From positions 1 to 50,477 of the forward strand of contig CACGVB010000007.1 of NCBI GenBank assembly GCA_902576395.1: a stretch of DNA of 50,477 nucleotides, written 5' to 3'. The position numbers and the translations under genes were made by a program. The notes beneath the pieces were generated by a model. The model did no database searches. It was given only the letters and a program-made list of their open reading frames with translations, and was not told the origin of the DNA. The DNA is from an uncultured Pelagibacteraceae bacterium. GTDB taxonomy: Bacteria; Pseudomonadota; Alphaproteobacteria; Pelagibacterales; Pelagibacteraceae. This document shows positions 1 to 8,740 of the stretch, one piece after another (the stretch's first letter is position 1; each line of letters starts with the position of its first letter).

Positions 1-2
1 AG

Positions 3-560
3 TCTAATTTATTCTTAGATTGGTATTTACCAAAATATGTTAAAAGAAGAAAAATTAAGATTTTAAAAATTAAATTTAATAAGATATTTAAAAAATTACT
101 AAATAATATCTATTATAAAAATAAAGTTTTTGTACATCGAGATTTTCATATATCTAATTTAATGATTACTAAAAAAGGTTTAGGGCTGATAGATAGTCAA
201 GATGCTGTATATGGTAATATTGCATATGATTTAGCTTCTCTTATCGATGATGTTAGGTTTAAAACAGACATAAAGACTAAAAATTATATTTTAGATGAAT
301 TCATAAAAAAAAATAAACAATTAAATCTTAAAAAGTTCAAAAATGACTTTGAGATATTATCTGTATTAAGGAATTTAAAAATAATTGGCATATTTACTAG
401 ATTATCTGTAAGAGATAAAAAAAATCAATATCTTAAACTTATACCTTATGCATGGGATTTAATAGATTACAGAACTTTGAATAATCCAATATTTAAAGAC
501 TTAAATTACCTTTTAAGTAAAAATTTTGATAGAAAAATTAGAAAATCTTATGAAAATTAA
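3..560 (+). CDS. amgK: AmgK-like sugar kinase (aminoglycoside phosphotransferase fold), 5' truncated
   Basis: The reading frame is open from the window edge, so the start codon and N-terminal lobe lie outside; the first ATG at 162 is internal. The visible part carries the catalytic loop VHRDFHISN (about nt 133-160, H-x-D-x4-N) followed by GLIDSQDAVYG with the metal-binding Asp, the hallmark of the APH/choline kinase fold. The stop overlaps the start of a MurU-like nucleotidyltransferase. In Pseudomonas the AmgK-MurU pair phosphorylates and then uridylylates N-acetylmuramic acid in peptidoglycan recycling, so the same role is inferred here. The fold and truncation are clear; the exact sugar substrate is inferred from the neighbour only. 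Confidence 0.8.
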   Translation, partial: SNLFLDWYLPKYVKRRKIKILKIKFNKIFKKLLNNIYYKNKVFVHRDFHISNLMITKKGLGLIDSQDAVYGNIAYDLASLIDDVRFKTDIKTKNYILDEFIKKNKQLNLKKFKNDFEILSVLRNLKIIGIFTRLSVRDKKNQYLKLIPYAWDLIDYRTLNNPIFKDLNYLLSKNFDRKIRKSYEN

Positions 561-1236
561 AACTGCCCTAATACTCTGTGCTGGATTTGGCAAGAGAGTA
601 CAACCGATAACAGACAGTTTACCTAAGCCATTAATAGTTTATAAAAATAAAACCTTATTAGAAAATACAATTAATTTTCTTATAAAAATAAAAATCGAAA
701 AAATTAAAATAAATGTTTTTTTTTTAAAAGAAAAGATCATTGATTTTATTAATAGTAAAAATTTCCCAATAAATATTGAAATTGTAGATGATGGTGAGAC
801 AATCTTAGGAACAGGAGGTGGTACTCTAAGTCTTATAAAAAAATCTAATGAGAATGATGTTCTCGTAATTAATCCAGATACAATTTGGGATGATAGTTAT
901 ATCAACTCGATTGATAAAATGAAGAAAATTTACTTTGAAAGAAAAATTAAAAACATTTTATTAATTGTAAATAACTCGACATGTTTTGATAAAAGATTTA
1001 ATGGAGATTTTGAGATAAAAAATAATGTCCTTCTAAAGGAAAAAATAAACAATTTTAAATATACTGGATGTCAAATATTTAATAAGGAATTAATATTACA
1101 TAAACAATTAAATTATTTTCCTATAACCGAAATATGGGATGCACTTTTGAGAGAAAGTAAACTTTATGGTTATGAGCATAAAGGTGAATTTAAACATTTA
1201 ACTGATTTTGAAATATACGAAAAATTATTTATTTAG
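550..1236 (+). CDS. murU: MurU-like sugar-1-phosphate nucleotidyltransferase
   Basis: The 228-residue product has the nucleotidyltransferase signature LCAGFGKR (about residues 9-16) followed by PKPL near 25-28, then GTGGGTLSL and a VINPDTIWDD motif with the metal-binding Asp. It would transfer a nucleotidyl group to a sugar 1-phosphate, MurNAc-1-phosphate in the MurU case. I place the start at the ATG at 550, not the in-frame ATG at 526: it puts the glycine-rich loop at the usual distance from the N-terminus and overlaps the kinase stop by 11 nt, typical of translational coupling. Mannose-1-phosphate guanylyltransferase is the main alternative. It converges on gpmA with a 4-nt stop overlap. 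Confidence 0.82.
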   Translation: MKIKTALILCAGFGKRVQPITDSLPKPLIVYKNKTLLENTINFLIKIKIEKIKINVFFLKEKIIDFINSKNFPINIEIVDDGETILGTGGGTLSLIKKSNENDVLVINPDTIWDDSYINSIDKMKKIYFERKIKNILLIVNNSTCFDKRFNGDFEIKNNVLLKEKINNFKYTGCQIFNKELILHKQLNYFPITEIWDALLRESKLYGYEHKGEFKHLTDFEIYEKLFI

Positions 1237-1943
1237 AAAACTAAAAGATCTTTTGCTCTATCTTTATCTAAATATCTTGCGTGTTTAATGTTTCCTTTTT
1301 CGGTTTCAATCAATAAAGGATTACCAGTCGGTATTTCTAAGCTTGAAATCTTTTCATTATCTAAATTAAATAAGTATTTACATAATGATCTAATTGAATT
1401 TCCATGAGCTGATACAATAATATTTTCATCTAATTTAGGTTCAATGTTTTTTTTATAAAAAGGTATTACTCTTTCATAAGTATTTTTTAATGACTCTGTA
1501 TCTGGAATTTTATCTTTTGGAATATTTTTATATATATCAATATTCAAAGGATGATAGGGACTTGTTTTTTTTAGAGGCTCAGGTGGGTTATCCCAAGATC
1601 TTCTAAAAGTATGAATTTTTTCTTCTCCATAAAGTTTTTTCATTTCATCTTTATTTAAACCAGTTAAAGTTCCGTAGTGCCTCTCATTTAGTTCCCAAGC
1701 ATTAATAACATTTTGATCTTTAATTCTCATAGTATTAAGGATTAAATTTAGTGTTTCGATCGATCTTGTTTGTAATGATGTATAAAAATAAGATAATTCA
1801 AGGTTTAATTCCTTAATTAATTCTCCTGCCTTACAAGCTTCAAGTTTGCCTTTGGCAGCTAAACCTACATCTACCCACCCAGTAAAACGGTTTTCTAGGT
1901 TCCATACGCTTTGTCCGTGTCTAACAAGTATTAAATTATTCAT
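1233..1943 (-). CDS. gpmA: 2,3-bisphosphoglycerate-dependent phosphoglycerate mutase
   Basis: This cytoplasmic enzyme interconverts 3- and 2-phosphoglycerate in glycolysis and gluconeogenesis. The 236-residue length is normal for the dPGM family. The phosphohistidine motif LVRHGQSVWN is at residues 6-15, followed by RFTGWVDVGL, then ELNERHYGTLTG near 85-96 and the second catalytic His in SAHGNSIR near 178-185. The ATG at 1943 is the natural start. The gene stands alone, converging on the MurU-like gene with overlapping stops (TTAG) and diverging from the zeta subunit gene. Confidence 0.95.
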   Translation of the reverse strand: MNNLILVRHGQSVWNLENRFTGWVDVGLAAKGKLEACKAGELIKELNLELSYFYTSLQTRSIETLNLILNTMRIKDQNVINAWELNERHYGTLTGLNKDEMKKLYGEEKIHTFRRSWDNPPEPLKKTSPYHPLNIDIYKNIPKDKIPDTESLKNTYERVIPFYKKNIEPKLDENIIVSAHGNSIRSLCKYLFNLDNEKISSLEIPTGNPLLIETEKGNIKHARYLDKDRAKDLLVF

Positions 1944-1973
1944 AAATTTAACATAAATATAAATTAAATTAGA

Positions 1974-2001
1974 TTGACATAAAGCTAAATCTTTTTAATT
2001 T
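1974..2001 (+). promoter_or_regulatory. Predicted promoter of the zeta-subunit gene, probably leaderless
   Basis: A perfect TTGACA (1974-1979) is followed after 16 nt by TAATTT (1996-2001). The -10 box ends 6 nt before the ATG at 2008, so transcription should begin at or within a base or two of the start codon. No Shine-Dalgarno sequence lies between. This is a prediction from sequence alone. Confidence 0.5.
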
Positions 2002-2007
2002 GTTAAA

Positions 2008-2316
2008 ATGAGTTCATTTGAAGATAGAAAAAAAAGTTTTGAAAAGAAATTTGCTCACGACCAAGAGCTTCAATTCAAAGTTAGCGCTAGAAGGAACAAA
2101 TATTTAGGAGAATGGGTTTCTCAGATGCTAAATTTTAATCCAGATCAACAAAAAGAATATATTCAATCTGTCATAAAAGCAGATTTTGCTGAAGTAGGAG
2201 ATCAAGATGTTTTTCGAAAAATTAAAGAGGATTTGAAAGAAAAAAATGTGTCAGATGAAGATTTACGAAAAAAAATGGATGAACTAAATGAAAAAGCAAA
2301 AACTGATTTTAATTAG
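2008..2316 (+). CDS. F1-ATPase inhibitor subunit zeta (DUF1476)
   Basis: The 102-residue protein matches the alphaproteobacterial DUF1476 family: an N-terminal stretch SSFEDRKKSFEKKFAHDQEL and the segment ARRNKYLGEWVSQML, then a charged helical C-terminal half. In Paracoccus denitrificans this family is the zeta subunit, which blocks ATP hydrolysis by the F1Fo-ATP synthase through its N-terminal inhibitory helix. No ATP synthase genes are in the window, so it is encoded away from the complex or at least not next to it. The nuclease gene downstream begins 29 nt before this stop in another frame. Confidence 0.88.
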   Translation: MSSFEDRKKSFEKKFAHDQELQFKVSARRNKYLGEWVSQMLNFNPDQQKEYIQSVIKADFAEVGDQDVFRKIKEDLKEKNVSDEDLRKKMDELNEKAKTDFN

Positions 2317-2803
2317 TTTTTTTTTCCTCTTATTTAATATTAATCACTTATTATCTTCAGACCAAAATTATTTATTAATTTCAGGTAAACCAAAAATTAC
2401 AGATGGTGACACAATTAAGATTAATAATAAAAAAATTCGCTTTAGTGGAATTGATGCTCCAGAAAGTTTTTTTTTTGGAAAAAAACAATCATGTGTTTTA
2501 AATAATGTTGAAATTCTATGTGGGAAGTTATCTAAAGATAAGCTCATTGAAAAAATTGGAAATCAGATTGTTGATTGCAAAATAGAAAAAAATAAAGATC
2601 AATATAGCAGGTTAATAGGTGAATGTTTTTTAAAAAATGAAAGCCTATCAGTTTTTATGGTCAAAAATGGTTATGCATTTGATTATCCTAAATACTCAAA
2701 GGGTAAATTTAGAAAATACCAGACCTTTGCAAAAAAATTTTCATTGGGTTTATGGCAGATGCAATTTGAATATCCTTGGATATGGAGAAAAAAAAATAGA
2801 TAA
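2288..2803 (+). CDS. Secreted thermonuclease-family (SNase-like) protein
   Basis: The 171-residue product starts with a signal-type segment (residues 4-24, hydrophobic LILISFFFLLF), then shows the SNase-fold motif DGDTIKI followed by IRFSGIDAPES, which holds the Arg and Asp residues of staphylococcal nuclease-like proteins. A second part, QYSRLIGECFLK, corresponds to the conserved Y-x-R-x-x-G/A region. It is probably exported and may cut nucleic acid in the periplasm. The start lies inside the zeta gene (29-nt overlap), and the lipoprotein gene follows after 2 nt, so the three are probably cotranscribed. Nuclease activity is inferred from the family. Confidence 0.85.
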   Translation: MKKQKLILISFFFLLFNINHLLSSDQNYLLISGKPKITDGDTIKINNKKIRFSGIDAPESFFFGKKQSCVLNNVEILCGKLSKDKLIEKIGNQIVDCKIEKNKDQYSRLIGECFLKNESLSVFMVKNGYAFDYPKYSKGKFRKYQTFAKKFSLGLWQMQFEYPWIWRKKNR

Positions 2804-2805
2804 TA

Positions 2806-3411
2806 ATGAAAATGATTCGAAACAAAATTATATATTTATTTTTAATTTCTATTTTATTTTCTGGTTGCTCCTCAATTCCTAAAAATACTGCAGATGGCTG
2901 TTCAATTTTTTCCGAAAGATATCTTTGGTACAAATATGCAAAAAAAACTGAACAAAAATGGGGAACTCCTATTAATTTACAACTTGCTATAATTAAAATG
3001 GAGTCAGATTTCGATTGGTTGGCAAAACCACCTAGACAAAAATTATTTAAAGTTATTCCTTATAAAAGACCATCAAGTTCTTTCGGTTATTCTCAAGCAG
3101 TCAGAGGAACCTGGAAGCAATACAAAGAGGAAACAGGAAACAAGTATGCAATTAGGACAAGATTTAAAGATAGTGTAGATTTTATTGGTTGGTATACAAA
3201 CAAAACAGAAAAGATCCTAAAAATCCCAAAAAATGATGCTTTTAAACAATATGTTGCTTATCATGAGGGCTGGGGAAATTATAAAAATTATAAAAAAAAT
3301 CAAAAAATTATTCTTTTAGCAAAAAAAGTTGAAAATCAATCTAAGAAATACAAGGCACAGCTTAATAATTGTCGAAAATCACTTACTACTAAAAAATATA
3401 TTATATTTTAG
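2806..3411 (+). CDS. Transglycosylase SLT-like lipoprotein
   Basis: The 201-residue protein has a lipoprotein signal peptide ending in the lipobox LFSGC (Cys near residue 21). The mature part shows a lysozyme-like SLT pattern: LAIIKMESDFDW with the probable catalytic Glu, then SSFGYSQAVRGTWKQY, the G-x-x-Q element, and a C-terminal AYHEGWGNY segment. It should be anchored in the membrane and cleave or bind peptidoglycan. It follows the nuclease gene after 2 nt and converges on the RND pump gene with a 4-nt stop overlap. The exact transglycosylase family was not resolved. Confidence 0.75.
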   Translation: MKMIRNKIIYLFLISILFSGCSSIPKNTADGCSIFSERYLWYKYAKKTEQKWGTPINLQLAIIKMESDFDWLAKPPRQKLFKVIPYKRPSSSFGYSQAVRGTWKQYKEETGNKYAIRTRFKDSVDFIGWYTNKTEKILKIPKNDAFKQYVAYHEGWGNYKNYKKNQKIILLAKKVENQSKKYKAQLNNCRKSLTTKKYIIF

Positions 3412-6400
3412 TTTAATTGTTTTTTAAGTTCTATATCAACTGCATCAATTCTCTTCGTATTTTTCGCTAAAGTTAAATACATTGTCGGAGTTACATATAA
3501 AGTGAAGAATGTAGAAATTATCATTCCACCAAGTATAGTTGCACCTACAGCAAGTCTCGAACCTTCCCCAGCACCTGGTCCAATATTTCCAATAACCAAA
3601 GGCAACATCGCAATCATTGTACTTAGGGATGTCATTATAATTGGTCTAAATCTTAGACTGCAGGCTTCTTTTACGGCTTTTTCAATATCTTTACCTTTTG
3701 TTCTCAATTGATTAGCATAATCAACTATAAGAATACTATTTTTTGTTGAAATTCCTATGAGTATTACTAAGGCTATTTGTGAAAATATATTTATTGATGA
3801 ATTTAAGAATAGTATAAAAATTAATCCCCCAAACACTGCAAGTGGAACAGTTAATATAATTATAAATGGGTGGATAAATGAATTAAAAGTAGCTGACATT
3901 ACAAGATAAGCAGTCAATAATGCTAAAGCAAATATAATATAAAGTTCATTACTGGTTTCTTTTAATTCTTCAGACTTTCCTTTCCAAGTAATTTGTTTAT
4001 CTGGAGCAACATTTATCATCGTTTCTTCTAAATATTTAATTGCTTCAGCTAAAGTATAACCTTCACTTATATTAGCTGATATTGTTACAGCACGTTGTCT
4101 ATTATATCTTGATAACTTACTAGCTGTTCCTTTTTCTTTAAACTCAACAAGATTAGAGAGTGAAACTAAATTACCAGTTTTTTCTGATCGAACAAATATT
4201 TTACTCAAACTTTCTTTATTTTTTCTATCTTCTAAATATTGTTGTAAAATTATTGGGTATTCTTTTCCAAGTTTATTAAATTTTGTAACCGTTTTACCTC
4301 CATACAAAGTTTCTAAAGTTTGACCAATTGCTTCAGTTGATATCCCTAGGTCTTTTGCTTTATTTTTATTAATTTTTATATTTACTTCAGGTTTATTTCT
4401 GGTGTAGTCAGACTCAAGCCTTGATAAATTTCTGTTCTTTCTTAACATTCTTATAACTTGAGACTGTATTTGTTCCAGTTCTTCATAAGTATTTCCATAA
4501 ATAACCATTTGAACAGGCTTATTGTAACTAGAAACTCTTATGGACTGAGGAGAAATTGGAAAAGCTAGTGTTTGAGGTACCGTAACTATTTTTCCAATTG
4601 CTTGCCTCATTATTGTTTGAGAATTCTGTTTCCTATTTTTCCAGTTATCTAAAAGTGAGATAATTAAGAAGCTATTTTCAGAGCCAAAACCTGGAACTAT
4701 CATTAAAAATCTATTGTATGGACTATTATCGCCATCTAGCAGTGGAATGAGTCTTTTTTCAACATCTTCCGCCCTTTTTTGAGTATATTGGAATGAACTA
4801 CCCTCATCAGTAAATCCTATAACTAAGTAAACTCCACGATCTTCTAGTGGTAACAATTCTTTTTTTGTATAGTTATACAAACTCCCAGAGGCAACTATGA
4901 TAAAAATTATGAATGTTATTATTGTTTTCTTCTTGTTCATCCAAAATCCTAATGTCTCTGTGTAAAATTTTAAAAAACCTTGAAAAAATTTATCAAATCC
5001 TCTTGTTAAGAAATTAGACTTTTTCTTTTTATCAAGAAATTTACTACCTAGCATTGGCGAAAGTGTTAGAGCAACAAATGATGACACTACTATTGCAAAT
5101 GATAGTGCTATTGCAGTTTCTTTAAATAAAGTTCCAGCAATACCCTCAATAAAAATTAAAGGTAAAAATACTGCAACCAAAATAAGAGTTGTTGCAACAA
5201 TTGCAAATGTAATTTGTTTTGAGCCTTTATATGCTGCTACGAGCGGTGTCTCACCATTTTCAATTCTTCTATATATTGCATCGGTCATAATGACTGAGTC
5301 ATCGGTAATTATTCCAATTGCTAATATAAAACTTAATAAAACAAATATATTAATAGATAAATCAAATATATATAAACCTAAGAATGTAGCAATTAGACTT
5401 ACAGGTAAAGCTATTGCAGGAACAATGACTGCTTTTAAATTTCCTAAAAATAAATAAATTATTATTACAACAAGTATAAAGGCTATAGCTAAAGTTTTAT
5501 AAACCTCATTTATTGCCTCGCCAATATAAGTAGCTCTATTAAAAGCTATTTCCAAATTTAAATCACCAGGTAAAGTTTTTCTAATTTCTTTGATTTTTTT
5601 TTCAACATCTTTTGATAATTCAACAGTTGAAGCTCCACTTCTTGCATAAATTCCTATACCCATGGTTTTTAAATTTAGTGCTCCTTTACTTTGAGCTCTA
5701 AATAAAACTTTCTCTGTGACAGGACCTAATTCTAAATTTGCAATATCAGATAGTCTTACTATATTATCTTTAGCTTTCTTAATTGGCAGTTCCTTTAGTT
5801 TTTCTAAATCATTATATGATTTATCGATATTGATCGTTAAATCTATATTTTCAGCCTCAAGTGTACCCGCTGGTAATCGAACATTTTCGTTTCTTAAAGA
5901 TCTTTCTACTTCTTGAATAGTTAAATTATTTGCAGCTAATTTGATTGGATCTATCCATACTCTTATACTCTGTTCTCTAAGGCCACCCGTTCTTATTCGA
6001 CCAACATTTTTAATACTAGAAAACTGATCAACTAAATATCGTTCTGCATAATCTCCAAGCTCAAGATCGCTCCAGGTTTCTGAGGATAAAGCAAGCCACA
6101 TTGTAGTTGTAAAACCCGCAGATTGTTTAAGTATTCTTGGGGCCTCAGACTCGGCTGGCAGTCTTCCGACAATTCTTGCAACTCTCTCTCTTACATCGTT
6201 TGCTGCATTATCAAGGTCTATATCTGTATCAAATTCGATATTTATAGTACTTTTTCCATTCTCTGATTTAGCGTCTATGTTTTTTATTCCCTCTGCTCCA
6301 CCTATAACTTCTTCAATTACTTGTGTCACTTCCTCATCAACAATTGGAGCTGAAGCTGATGCATATTCCACCTGGACTTGAACCACAGGTGGTTGTAGAC

Positions 6401-6518
6401 CAGATGGAAGTTCTCTAACTGGTAATTTTGAAAAAACAAAAGTTCCAAATACAACTAGTATTAACGATAATACCCATGACAATGCTGGTCTTCTAATACT
6501 AACATCAGTTAAATACAT
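3408..6518 (-). CDS. RND family efflux pump permease (AcrB/MexF-like)
   Basis: At 1036 residues this is the normal length of an HAE1-type RND transporter, an inner-membrane proton antiporter that expels drugs or other amphiphiles. It begins with the standard SIRRPALSWVLSLILVVFG helix; periplasmic domains follow, and the TM4 segment IGIITDDSVIMTDAIYRRIE carries the paired Asp residues used for proton relay. A second set of helices ends with the VGATILGGMIISTFFTLYVTP segment. The adaptor gene is 4 nt upstream. No TolC-type outer membrane channel gene lies in this operon, so the pump must use one encoded elsewhere. Substrate is unknown. Confidence 0.93.
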   Translation of the reverse strand: MYLTDVSIRRPALSWVLSLILVVFGTFVFSKLPVRELPSGLQPPVVQVQVEYASASAPIVDEEVTQVIEEVIGGAEGIKNIDAKSENGKSTINIEFDTDIDLDNAANDVRERVARIVGRLPAESEAPRILKQSAGFTTTMWLALSSETWSDLELGDYAERYLVDQFSSIKNVGRIRTGGLREQSIRVWIDPIKLAANNLTIQEVERSLRNENVRLPAGTLEAENIDLTINIDKSYNDLEKLKELPIKKAKDNIVRLSDIANLELGPVTEKVLFRAQSKGALNLKTMGIGIYARSGASTVELSKDVEKKIKEIRKTLPGDLNLEIAFNRATYIGEAINEVYKTLAIAFILVVIIIYLFLGNLKAVIVPAIALPVSLIATFLGLYIFDLSINIFVLLSFILAIGIITDDSVIMTDAIYRRIENGETPLVAAYKGSKQITFAIVATTLILVAVFLPLIFIEGIAGTLFKETAIALSFAIVVSSFVALTLSPMLGSKFLDKKKKSNFLTRGFDKFFQGFLKFYTETLGFWMNKKKTIITFIIFIIVASGSLYNYTKKELLPLEDRGVYLVIGFTDEGSSFQYTQKRAEDVEKRLIPLLDGDNSPYNRFLMIVPGFGSENSFLIISLLDNWKNRKQNSQTIMRQAIGKIVTVPQTLAFPISPQSIRVSSYNKPVQMVIYGNTYEELEQIQSQVIRMLRKNRNLSRLESDYTRNKPEVNIKINKNKAKDLGISTEAIGQTLETLYGGKTVTKFNKLGKEYPIILQQYLEDRKNKESLSKIFVRSEKTGNLVSLSNLVEFKEKGTASKLSRYNRQRAVTISANISEGYTLAEAIKYLEETMINVAPDKQITWKGKSEELKETSNELYIIFALALLTAYLVMSATFNSFIHPFIIILTVPLAVFGGLIFILFLNSSINIFSQIALVILIGISTKNSILIVDYANQLRTKGKDIEKAVKEACSLRFRPIIMTSLSTMIAMLPLVIGNIGPGAGEGSRLAVGATILGGMIISTFFTLYVTPTMYLTLAKNTKRIDAVDIELKKQLN

Positions 6519-6522
6519 TTAA

Positions 6523-7443
6523 TTATTTACTTTTATTTTCTTTTTTTCCCCAACTAGAATCACTTCTTTTTTCACCATCTTTAATAGGTTTGATTTTTCC
6601 ATTGGGTCTTACTTTTTTCAATCCTTCAGCAACAACTATGTCACCCTCATTTAAACCAGACTCCACTTCTAGATATCCTTTGTTTCTGTTACCAACTTTT
6701 ACTTCAACTCTTTTTGTTACATTCTCTTTATTTACTTTATAAATATAAACTTTATTACCTTCTAAGATTACGCTTGTATCTGGTATTCCTAAAGAAACTC
6801 TCTCATTATATTTTATTGTGACTTCCATTAAAGCACCAGGCAAAATCTCAGAATTTGAATTTTGCATTTTAACTCTAAGTCTCAAAGACCTATTACTAAC
6901 GTCAATTTTGCTAGCCAAAGAATCTACTATACCGTTATAAGTTTTATCTTTATTGCCAGAAAATTTTACATCAACGCCTAGTCCTTTTTTTACAAATGGT
7001 GCAAATATTTCTGGAACATCAACATCAATAAATAGAGAAGATGCGTCCTCGATATCAATTACAACAGAACTCTCTGAAACATTAATATCATCAGAAAAGT
7101 TTCTTTTTCCAATAACTCCATCGAAAGGCGCCAGTATGGTTCTATTTTTTAATTTTGCAATGACATCACCAGACTTGACTTTGGTGTTATATTTGATTTG
7201 TTCTAGAATTTCGTATTTTTCAATATTGTAAGACTGTGTTTTAATTGGAACGGCTGTTCCAAAGGTTTCAATGATATTTTGGAATTTTCTTTGCTCAACT
7301 GTTTTAACTATAATACCTGGTGGTGGTCTTTTGCTAAATTTTTTTTTAAAATGGTTTCCAATCATTGTCCGGGCTATGATCACACCTGCAATAATTAGAA
7401 AAAAAATTACTATTATTGATGTTATTTTAGTAGATCTTTTCAT
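6523..7443 (-). CDS. RND efflux membrane fusion (adaptor) protein
   Basis: The 306-residue protein has one N-terminal membrane anchor (about residues 8-26), a lipoyl-type half-motif with VKSGDVIAKLKNRTILAPFDG near 90-112, and beta-barrel and membrane-proximal domains ending in EGLKKVRPNGKIKPI. This is the periplasmic adaptor linking the RND permease to an outer membrane channel. It is short and the alpha-hairpin between the lipoyl halves is almost absent, as in compact adaptors. It sits 2 nt after the sulfurtransferase gene and 4 nt before the permease gene. Confidence 0.9.
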   Translation of the reverse strand: MKRSTKITSIIVIFFLIIAGVIIARTMIGNHFKKKFSKRPPPGIIVKTVEQRKFQNIIETFGTAVPIKTQSYNIEKYEILEQIKYNTKVKSGDVIAKLKNRTILAPFDGVIGKRNFSDDINVSESSVVIDIEDASSLFIDVDVPEIFAPFVKKGLGVDVKFSGNKDKTYNGIVDSLASKIDVSNRSLRLRVKMQNSNSEILPGALMEVTIKYNERVSLGIPDTSVILEGNKVYIYKVNKENVTKRVEVKVGNRNKGYLEVESGLNEGDIVVAEGLKKVRPNGKIKPIKDGEKRSDSSWGKKENKSK

Positions 7444-7445
7444 TG

Positions 7446-8261
7446 TTATATTCTTCCATATTCAGCCCATGAACCATCATAAACTGTAGGAGAATATGTA
7501 TTATTTACTAGGGAATATGCAAGACCTAAAACACATGCTGTTATACCAGATCCACATGAAAAAACTCTTTTATCGTCGCTTAAATCAATAATTTCGTCAA
7601 ATTTTTTTGAGATCTCACTCACACCTTTAAAAGTGTTATCTGAACTATTTATAATTTCTTTAAATGGAAGACATACAGAGTTTGGAATAGATCCACTTCT
7701 CACATTCTTCCTGGGATCTGGAACACTTCCATTAAATCTTTCCTTACTTCTAGCATCGATTATTGTAAAATTTTTTTTTTCAATATTTTCATTTACTTCA
7801 ATAATATTTTTTACTAGAGACTTATTTTCTGTTGCTCTGTATGTAGACTTATTTAAAATTGTTTCTTCATTTGTTGTTTTCCTATTTTCAATTAACCATT
7901 TTTTTAAACCACCATCTAAAACACTTACTAGGTGTTTATCATGACCAAAATAAATAAAATTGTACCAACCCCTACATGCACTTAGAACATCAGAGTTATC
8001 ATAAATTATAATTCTATCGGTATTTGATATGCCCATTGAAGATACTATCTCTTCCCATTTCTCTTTTGCAGGAAGCATGTGAGGTAAATCTGTATCTTGA
8101 TTTGAATTCTTGTCTAAGTCAAAAAAAATTGCACCAGGAATATGATTTTTAGAGTACTCATTTCTAGGATTTCTATCAATTCCTGGCATATGCCATGAGC
8201 AATCAATTATTTTGACGTCACTTAAATTATTTTCTAACCAATCTGATGCAACTAGTGACAT
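7446..8261 (-). CDS. sseA: Sulfurtransferase, 3-mercaptopyruvate sulfurtransferase type
   Basis: The 271-residue protein has two rhodanese domains. The N-terminal one starts SLVASDWLENNL and holds NHIPGAIFFDLD. The C-terminal one carries IIDARSKERF and the active-site loop VFSCGSGITACVLG with the catalytic Cys near residue 236. The CGSG-[IV]-TA loop is typical of mercaptopyruvate sulfurtransferases, not thiosulfate-specific enzymes. It would move sulfane sulfur from 3-mercaptopyruvate to thiols or cyanide in the cytoplasm. It lies 1 nt after msrA and 2 nt before the efflux adaptor gene, so it is part of a four-gene operon. Confidence 0.9.
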   Translation of the reverse strand: MSLVASDWLENNLSDVKIIDCSWHMPGIDRNPRNEYSKNHIPGAIFFDLDKNSNQDTDLPHMLPAKEKWEEIVSSMGISNTDRIIIYDNSDVLSACRGWYNFIYFGHDKHLVSVLDGGLKKWLIENRKTTNEETILNKSTYRATENKSLVKNIIEVNENIEKKNFTIIDARSKERFNGSVPDPRKNVRSGSIPNSVCLPFKEIINSSDNTFKGVSEISKKFDEIIDLSDDKRVFSCGSGITACVLGLAYSLVNNTYSPTVYDGSWAEYGRI

Positions 8262-8262
8262 T

Positions 8263-8706
8263 CTATCTTTTTTCTAGATACTTCTGATGATACTCTTCAG
8301 CAGTGCAGTAATTTTTTAACTCAGATAGCTTAGTTACAACTTTTCCAGATAACTTTAAATTTTCTTCGTCTATTACTTTTTGAGCAATATTTTTTTGTTC
8401 TTCATTAAGGTAGAAGATTTCACTTCTGTATTGCGTTCCAAAATCGGGACCTTGAGAGTTTAGTGTAGTTGGATCATGAAATTCAAAAAATCTCTTAATT
8501 ATTTGCTCGTATGTAATGACTTTAGGATCAAATTCTAATTTTACAGCTTCCGCATGATTAGTTGTTCCTGTACAAACTTCTCTATAGTTTGTGTTAGGAC
8601 TGTTTCCTCCACAATATCCAACCTCTGTTCTGTAGATGCCATCTAATTGTCCATATTTTTTTTCTGGACCCCAGAAACATCCTAAAGCTAAAACTGCTAT
8701 TTCCAT
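8263..8706 (-). CDS. msrA: Peptide-methionine (S)-S-oxide reductase MsrA
   Basis: This enzyme reduces methionine S-sulfoxide in proteins. The N-terminal LALGCFWGPE places the catalytic Cys at residue 10, followed by RTEVGYCGG, THAEAV-like TNHAEAVKLEFDP and GTQYRSEIFY, all standard MsrA elements. The C-terminus YCTAEEYHQKYLEK has a Cys that may act as resolving residue. The 147-residue length is at the short end for the family. It is the first gene of a minus-strand operon with sulfurtransferase and RND efflux genes, which suggests a link to redox or thiol stress. Confidence 0.94.
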   Translation of the reverse strand: MEIAVLALGCFWGPEKKYGQLDGIYRTEVGYCGGNSPNTNYREVCTGTTNHAEAVKLEFDPKVITYEQIIKRFFEFHDPTTLNSQGPDFGTQYRSEIFYLNEEQKNIAQKVIDEENLKLSGKVVTKLSELKNYCTAEEYHQKYLEKR

Positions 8707-8716
8707 AGATTAATGT

Positions 8717-8733
8717 TATAATAATAATATAAT
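8717..8733 (+). promoter_or_regulatory. Divergent AT-rich promoter between msrA and the EamA transporter
   Basis: Only 34 nt separate the two divergent start codons. They hold two TATAAT boxes on the plus strand (8717-8722 and 8728-8733). The second ends 7 nt before the transporter ATG at 8741, and no Shine-Dalgarno sequence is present, so a leaderless transcript is likely. Reverse-strand ATTATA boxes could serve msrA. Prediction only. Confidence 0.4.
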
Positions 8734-8740
8734 CTAATCC

